From assembly GCA_029378245.1 (NCBI GenBank), contig JARKIF010000004.1, positions 1,984,001-2,048,000 on the forward strand: a DNA stretch of 64,000 nt. The letters run 5' to 3'. Below are positions 57,889 to 64,000 of this stretch, in pieces; position 1 is the first letter of the stretch, and the number at the start of each line of letters is the position of its first letter. This stretch comes from Roridomyces roridus. Its lineage: Eukaryota > Basidiomycota > Agaricomycetes > Agaricales > Mycenaceae. The notes below the pieces were generated by a model. It saw only the letters and a program-made list of their open reading frames with translations. It made no database searches and was not told where the DNA came from. The position numbers and the translations under genes were made by a program.

Positions 57889-59185
57889 ATGGCCAATCTC
57901 TCGCCAGAAGTATTCCAGCTCATCCTAAACGAGCTGAGAGATGATCCTTATGATGGGCCGGAGACCCTTCGCAACCTCCGTCTGGTCTCGAAGACGGTCA
58001 ACACAATTACTACCCCAGTTTTCTTTTGCGTCGTTCCGCTCTGGCACGACCTCGACAGCGCGAATGCTGTATTGTTCCTTCAAGACTGCGACGAATCGAT
58101 TAGGGCTGCTGTGCGAGAGGTCGTTTTCGAAGATGATAGTTTCGACACAACCGTTGGGGACTGGAGGGGTGGCAGAGCGATGAGGTTGGCACACGGACAA
58201 AGTCCCTTCGATGCATACAGTGAGTCGATCCAACTCCATATTCAGATTGAGCCACTCACAGTTGGGAAGAACAGTCCATTCTCAAGCGAAACAGAACAGC
58301 ACTCTTTCAGACTTTCTCGGGGCTAGCCAAATTTCCCAATCTCGAGCGGTTACGATTGGCATTTCATTCTTCTTACGAAGAAGAACCTAGCGCGACGCCA
58401 ATTGCTCCCAGCCATTATTTGCTACAACAGATCGCCCTATTCAAGGCGCTCGTCCATAACCCACCGCCGCCGCTCACCTCACTTGTGATGACCGATATCA
58501 TTGGGATTCATCAGAAGTTTTACGAGAGTGAGAAATTTCTTGCCATATTTCGCACCCTGAAGAAGCTGGAAATCTCCGTTCTCTCCGTTGCATGGGATGA
58601 TCCACACCCCGATTTCCTGGCAGATCCGGAGGAAGACGATTCTTACGAGCTATTGGAGGCATATTGGGGGGGAAACATGATTGACATGGTCCGCAGCTCT
58701 GTGTCCCTCACCTCTCTGACAGTATGCAGTGACCAGCCGGTCGGCGGGGATCTATACCTGAATCTCGACATCTTCCTTCCCCAACTCTCCGAACTCGTCC
58801 TGAAAAAATTCGTTCTGAGCCCGGAATCCCCGAGTAGTGATGCCGTTACCTTCATTCTCTGGCACAAGAGCCTCCTCTCGCGGCTGGAGCTGCGTGATTG
58901 CTCCGTCGACAGCATTCACAAGGACCCACATGCCCCCATTGGACACGTCCATGGCATGCCGTCTTCGAGCTATTCGAAACGGAGCTGCTCACCCCCAGGC
59001 ATTTTGGGTTTCCGCTGCACGACAGGGTCAAGGACGGGTCCCAGCGATTCTCGTATACCGTCCGGGTTCAAGACGGTACTGCCCGACGCAACTCTCGTGA
59101 CCCGATCGATGGCGAGGAAAGAGATTTGCCAGCATTACAGAAGTTGCTAGCTTGCGTCGAGTCGAGGAAGGTGCAGGGGCTCTGA
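57889..59185 (+). CDS. F-box protein with LRR-like repeats (F-box copy 6, one frameshift)
   Basis: Start MANLSPEVFQLILNELRDDP, NLRLVSKTVNTITTPVFFC. An intron of about 50 nt (58221-58270, acceptor GGGAAG) joins in frame to KQSILKRNRTALFQTFSGLA; a different acceptor would break the frame. LRR-like units: PPLTSLVMTDI, TLKKLEISVLS, VSLTSLTVCSDQPVGG, PQLSELVLKKFVLSP and SLLSRLELRDCSV. Near 58931-58937 (a run of five C) the frame shifts. The family-typical HWTRPWHAVFELFETELLTP, IDGEERDLPALQKLLACVES continues in the next frame to 59185. Either a young pseudogene or a homopolymer sequencing error. Confidence 0.8.
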
Positions 59186-59849
59186 GGTCTCGGTAAAACG
59201 AAGTGAGTATCCATCCCTTGGCTTGTTGCCTCTTCTGACGAAGTTTGCAGTCATGACGCCATATCTGAACCATGGGCTTGGCAAGCGACGAAATGTTTTT
59301 GATCTTGAGCAACTGCTGTGTAATTTCCTTTCAATGCCAACTCATACATAACTTGTTGTTTGCCGCGTGGATGGGTAAACACCTCTCTATTCATAATGTC
59401 AGCAGAACTTCATCTCGACACCCGATTGCCCGCCGGTGTGTTGTTCCCAAGCGCACAGGTCCTCCGTTCAACTCGGACGGGCAATATCCGTCCGCATGTA
59501 CACGTTTTTTTCCTAGCACTTGACCTCCGGAGCATGTCGTTTAGTGACCGTTTCACACGTAGTACTTATGCATTTTGACTGTCTACTTGTTAATTTCACC
59601 GAGATTTACAACCGTCCGAACATGGGGTGCACAACAGCACACAGACCGCGCTTCATACTAATTTCAACCCGTTCGACTCGGGGATGAGCAATCCGCAGCG
59701 GCCATGCGATCCGTTGTTTTTTCTTGGAACGTACAGCGAAAAACATTGTCTTCGTATCTCTCCAAAATTTGCCCGAGACGAGAAGTCGGGGACTGTGCTG
59801 GAAGGCTGACTGCCCGTACTAGAAACAACCCAAAAAGTTTTCAAACGAA
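59186..59849. other. intergenic with one copy of the interspersed repeat
   Basis: 660 bp between convergent F-box copies 6 and 7. One repeat core (CCCGTTCGACTCGGG, 59668) and a weaker one near 59464. No gene seen. Confidence 0.55.
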
Positions 59850-61062
59850 TTACAAGCATTCGCTGCGCGACTTGACAAGAGCCTGCAGACTCTCCAACGC
59901 CGCCCTATCCCGATCCCGATCCCCAACGTCCTGCTCGAACACATACATTCCTCCGGTAGGATACAACGCTGTATAAGGAAACTCTCCCGAGCTCCACTCC
60001 GGGTCGGGACACTTGAAGACAAAATTGTTCAATTGTCCCAACTCGGCTGCGAACCGCTCAAATATGGCATACCAAGGGCGCTCATGTTGTCTGGGCGCCG
60101 AATTGGAGCCAGTAGGCTCTTGGCTGCCAATGGAGCAATCGTGCAGCTCCAGGTGCGTGAGGGTGTCTTGATGGCGGACGATGAACTCGAGGACGTCGCA
60201 CCTCGGGACCAGCGGCTCGAGAGTGAAGTCTTGGAGCAAGAGTTTAGAAAGATGCGGGAGGAGAATGTCCCCGAAGGGTAGGGTTGGATAGACGCCCACC
60301 GGTCCTATGGCGCAGCGGATCGTCAGGGAGACGAGAGACGTCGCGCTGCGAATCATTGCGGCGACGTTAGCCTCCCAGAAATGGCGGTAACCGGGTTCGC
60401 AACGGGCCTCGTATTCAGAAGGGATGTCGGATATTTCCAAGGTCTCGAGCGACCGAAAAATGGCGCGAAAGTCCTCCCGGTGGTAGATGTCGTGTTCAGC
60501 CCAGACCGGGATAATATTCTTCAGCACCAATGTTTTCACTGTCGAGGGTAGAGGGCTGGTCGCAAGGGCATCGAATATCCCGAGCTGTAAACGCAGGAAA
60601 TGGCTAGGCTCTCGAGGCATGTCGCCGTGGTGGCAATCCTCTGCATACACCTCGTAGAAATGGAAGCGCAGGCAAGCCAGGTTGGGGAACTTGATCAACG
60701 CAGAAAACAGGGCAATAAGCGCATCTATCCCTTCGTTTTCCGAGTTATCGTCTATTCCAAACTAAGTATCAGATGAAACTTCAGAAGCTTTCGGACAGCT
60801 CACTCGAACCAAAGTCCCCAGAGACACCCAGGAAGACTAGCTCCCGCACTGAGGTGGTGATGGCTTCGTCGTAGTTTTGCATCAGCGACAACACGGCTTG
60901 TGCGCTTTCAACGCGATCCTCCACGGCGATGACACGAAATGCCAGCGATGTCGCGATCTGCTTGAATGCTTTTGAGACGAGTCGCAGAGCGAAGAGCGTC
61001 TCCGTGTCGTCCCTCGTTTCATCTGCGATAAGACCCAGTAGTTCAAGAGGAAGGTCGGGCAT
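59850..61062 (-). CDS. F-box protein with LRR-like repeats (F-box copy 7)
   Basis: Start MPDLPLELLGLIADETRDDT at 61062, TLFALRLVSKAFKQIATSLA. An intron of 52 nt (about 60806-60755, acceptor GGAATAG) joins DFGS to NDNSENEGIDALIALFSALI in frame. Then FPNLACLRFHFYEVYAE, STVKTLVLKNI, SLETLEISDIPS, TSLVSLTIRCAIGPVG, PHLSKLLLQDFTLEP, DTLTHLELHDCSIGS, RPWYAIFERFAAELGQLNNF, and terminal AALESLQALVKSRSECL. Intact and the most diverged member. Divergently arranged with copy 8, with 188 bp between start codons, so the two probably share a promoter region. Confidence 0.86.
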
Positions 61063-61250
61063 GAGGCGCGGAGCAAGATGGTGGTGGCACTGGTGCAGGG
61101 AGAGCACGTCACGGCGTCACGCGAGTCGATCAATCTGCAAACAACGCCGCGTCTGATGGCAACCAAATTGAACAACGGCGGAACCGACTCGGAACTCGAG
61201 CGCCGTAACGCTCACGGCGACTTGGCACAACCATCTTTCCAGTTCACAAA

Positions 61251-62427
61251 ATGTCGAAGCTTCCCCCAGAACTCTTCAACTTTGTGCTAAACGAGCTGCG
61301 ATCCGGTGGTGACGACGCCAAAACCCTGTTCGACCTCCGTCTCGTCTCGAAACCCATCAAGCAGATTACGACGCCGCTCGCCTTCAAGGGGGTCGCTGTA
61401 CGGGCCAGCGTCAAGAGCGCCGAGGCGGTTTCAGTCCTTCAGGATTCCGAGGATGAGTCGCTCAGGGATGCGGTGAAGGAGGTAGTATTTCGTGGCGATG
61501 AGCGCGTTGTGCTCCGTGAGGGCAATGGTGAGTCTTCTAAGATTACGCTGAGAGCAATGGGCTAAATCAGCTGCAGAGGAAACAGCTGCCCTCGTCAAGG
61601 TGTTTTCCGGACTAGCCAAATTTCCCCGACTCGAGAGTCTCCAGCTGGACTTGCACGATCAGTATGAAGAGGACCGCGCCGAGTCTGGACCCACCTCGTA
61701 CCTGCGTCTCCAGCTCGCGCTTTTTGAATCGTTGACGACTAACCACCCGCCCTCGCTCACCTCCTTGGCGCTCAACAACGTTATCGCCAAGCCGGACAGC
61801 ATCTACACGCGTGATGACTTCAAAGTTATTTTCCAGCCGCTCCAGAGGCTGGAATTATCTATCCTCTCCGAGGACCCCGACTGCGAGGGATCGTACGCCG
61901 AGCAACCATTGGTGGATTTTTGGGCCAAGAGCATCCCAAGCATCATTCGCAACGCGACGTCCTTGACGTCCCTGACACTCCGCAGCACTGCCCAATGGGT
62001 AGGCGCCATGTCATTCAAAGACATCTTCCTCCCGGAGCTCTCCGAGCTGGTGTTGCATAAATTCATTCTGGAGCCAATGATGGCAGAGTACGACACAGTG
62101 GAGTTTATTCTCCGGCACAAAAACACCCTGACGCGACTTGAGCTCAGCAGTTGTTCGATCGGCGGTGGCGAGGAGGGGACTCCCATGCCCCGGTTGTGGC
62201 ATGCCGTATTCAAGAGCTTTGAAAAAGAGCTGGTGAATTTGAAGGAATTTGTTCTTTTGGACGAGGAAGGCGGCGAGGACTTTGACGAGAGGTTGATGTA
62301 CACGGTGTTGTTGGCCGGAGACGGATATGCGATTGCGGAGGACGAAATTGGTGGTGGGGAGGAGGATTTGGCTGCGCTTGAGAGTTTGCGGGAGGTTATG
62401 AATTCTCGCAATACTTTCGATGAGTAA
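61251..62427 (+). CDS. F-box protein with LRR-like repeats (F-box copy 8)
   Basis: Start MSKLPPELFNFVLNELRSGG, LFDLRLVSKPIKQITTPLAF. A 43-nt intron (61528-61570) joins EGN to AAEETAALVKVFSGLAKFPR. LRR-like units: LESLQLDLHDQYEE, PSLTSLALNNV, LQRLELSILSED, TSLTSLTLRSTAQWVG, PELSELVLHKFILEP, NTLTRLELSSCSIGG, then LWHAVFKSFEKELVNLKEF and an acidic tail ending LREVMNSRNTFDE. Intact. Head-to-head with copy 7. Confidence 0.87.
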
Positions 62428-62586
62428 GTAGGTAAACATTGAATCAATGCAACAGAAAAAAAAGGAGTGCAAGTGGAATGTTCAAACAATGAAACACGCC
62501 TCTGCAAGTTCACCACCGAAGCGCCTCAACATCTATCAGGAAAACAGCAAACAGCAAGTTATTACTTAGCATCATTACACAGTAGC

Positions 62587-63706
62587 TCAAAAGTACATTT
62601 CGTGGCTCGCCAAAGTCTCACGATGCTTCGCCACAAGTCGAAGCAGCTTATTCCCCGCTCTGGAAATAAACCGAATGAAAACCTCGGAGATAAATAGAAA
62701 AAAAAAGAGCACCCACCCAGGTTCCTGCAAGCACTCGGCGTTCCCCACAAAATCCCCAATCGCATACGGGTCTCCATCTGCGAGGAGGTACTCGCGGTCT
62801 TGGTAAGCGACAGAGTGTGACCACCGCGTTTTGGTCTTCACGCCGTCGCAGTCGATCGACCACGAGGTGAGCGGGCTCATGTCCATGTCTAGATGCGCAT
62901 TCGAGATGGGAATTTTCCACGTAAAGCGATCTCCAACCCAGCGGAGGACGCGGACGCCTATTTCAGATCGGTGGCTCACGGACGGCCAGTGAATCAGCTC
63001 CCATCCACGTTCCGCGTACTTCTGGCGGCCTGCTTCTTGCCCAGCGCCGACGGTCTCGATGATGAGCGCTTTGTTGTCGATGAAGGTGCTGCGGGGGTAG
63101 AGTGCGTAGGCCGATGTGTGAGAAATAATATTCATCACACATGCTGGGGTGTTGTTAGCGGGAGAATGAGAAGACATAGACGTGTTGCGACGCACTGGTA
63201 TGAAAGCTAAGGATCGTCTCCATGGGTGTCAACGCCCCAATAATGAGTTGCACCTTTTTATCGCCCTTTTGAAAGTCCAGGACGTCGGAGATTCCACGAC
63301 CGAGGTAGCTCGGGCCTTTTTCCGCGACGGAGAACGGAAGTTGTTGGAGGGCGTTGGGCTTTTGTGATTTGCGTGCGAGGAAGGTGTAGCCGTTTTTGAG
63401 CAGGAATTGAACAGGGCCTTCTGCTTTCGGGCGATGCGCGTATATGTCGAGATCCGACCCTGGATAAGTGATGCGGTTGAAGAATTGGAGCGCGGTGGAA
63501 CCCGATATGAGGGTGCCCGTCTCCGCCTGCATGCGCTGGAAACGGGCTACTTCGGCGTCGGTGCCAAAGAATGGGACAAGGATACGCGTGATATTAAAGC
63601 AGACGTTGTGGATGAGCATGTAGATCCGTCTGCTGGTGCGCATGAGTCGGACGAGGTCTTGGGCGGACAGATGTACGAAAAGCGCGTCGTGCGGAAAGAT
63701 GGACAT
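62587..63706 (-). CDS. nucleotidyltransferase-fold-like protein with F-box-like N-terminus, function unknown
   Basis: About 335 aa, three exons. Starts MSIFPHDALFVHLSAQDLVR at 63706; the opening resembles a weak F-box-like helix pair (LVRLMRTSRRIYMLIHN). The conserved core is ETGTLISGSTALQFFNRITY, PGSDLDIYAHRP, where GS followed by DLDIY matches the GS...DxD pattern of nucleotidyltransferase-fold proteins. Then VLDFQKGDKKVQLIIGALTP and, after an intron (about 63194-63144), CVMNIISHTSAYALYPRSTF. The last intron (about 62723-62654) leads to GNKLLRLVAKHRETLASHEM before TGA at 62587. Similar proteins are common in Agaricomycetes without assigned function. Whether the active-site Asps suffice for catalysis is unclear. 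Confidence 0.75.
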
Positions 63707-63880
63707 GTTGCTTTGAACGTTGAGTAGGAGACTCGGGAAACGACGCGTCCACTCACAAGAATCTGAGAGCGGCTGAGTTAGGAGACAGAGACATGATGAT
63801 GGTGGTGGGAAGAAAGGTGGCAGAAATGATGGAGTGATCCGAAGCACGGCATTCGTCTTTCTTGTCATCAACCACCACCA

Positions 63881-64000
63881 ATGGCTGCCATTCGTCCTCT
63901 CTTCGTCGTTGCAGGTGCTGATTCCTCTATTTTTTGATCCATCAGACTGAATACCCCTCAGGTATCGGGAATGCCGCTGGAACTGGGGCAGCCGCCGCGT
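63881..64000 (+). CDS. SDR oxidoreductase, 5' end only
   Basis: ATG at 63881: MAAIRPLFVVA, then a 47-nt intron (63915-63961), then GIGNAAGTGAAAA running off the right edge. The glycine-rich loop GIGNAAGTG matches GIGNGSGTG of the SDR at 5517, so this is a member of the same subfamily. The divergent nucleotidyltransferase-like gene starts 175 bp away. Confidence 0.72.

Overview
The window is nuclear DNA of a mushroom-forming basidiomycete (Agaricomycetes, probably Agaricales; this is inferred from gene families and intron style, not from a marker gene). Genes are dense and split by many 45-60 nt GT..AG introns. Family content is typical of these fungi: F-box/leucine-rich families, NACHT-WD40 (NLR-like) genes, HsbA-like secreted proteins, PARP-domain proteins and prolyl-hydroxylase-like proteins. 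No rRNA, convincing tRNA or CRISPR array was found.

Layout. 0-8.2 kb: 5' end of an alpha-L-rhamnosidase-like gene (-), a decayed PARP-domain gene (+), an acetyl-CoA transporter (+), an SDR oxidoreductase (+) and an FAD monooxygenase (+). 8.2-13.1 kb: a duplicated block. The monooxygenase tail, an HsbA-like gene and its flank occur twice in the same orientation, around a second, intact PARP gene that is inverted relative to the first. 13.2-18.4 kb: REX4 RNA exonuclease (-) and a large 2OG-oxygenase-like gene (+, frameshifted). 19-25.7 kb: an NLR-like NACHT-WD40 pseudogene that has lost its P-loop and carries two transposon-like insertions. One is a 1.74-kb element with ~290-bp inverted repeats and a 6-bp target duplication. 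The other is a 0.81-kb element with 15-bp perfect arms. 25.9-32.6 kb: a small secreted protein (-), a third HsbA-like gene (+) and the intact inverted copy of the 2OG gene (-). 32.9-48.6 kb: F-box copies, a homeodomain regulator with a 12-nt microexon, an amidase pseudogene, a GPI-type surface protein and a 5'-truncated Ku80 pseudogene. 48.6-52 kb: gene-poor, with a degenerate interspersed repeat. 52-64 kb: a low-complexity protein, a Topors-like RING E3 ligase, four more F-box copies, a nucleotidyltransferase-like gene and the 5' end of a second SDR.

Theme. Local duplication followed by decay dominates the window. There are eight F-box paralogues (one clearly broken, one frameshifted), three HsbA-like genes, two PARP and two 2OG genes each in inverted orientation with one copy damaged, and separate pseudogenes of Ku80, amidase and an NLR. 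Housekeeping genes (acetyl-CoA transporter, REX4, Topors-like E3, homeobox) are scattered among them. There is no biosynthetic backbone gene, so the SDR and FAD monooxygenase do not make a recognisable secondary-metabolite cluster.
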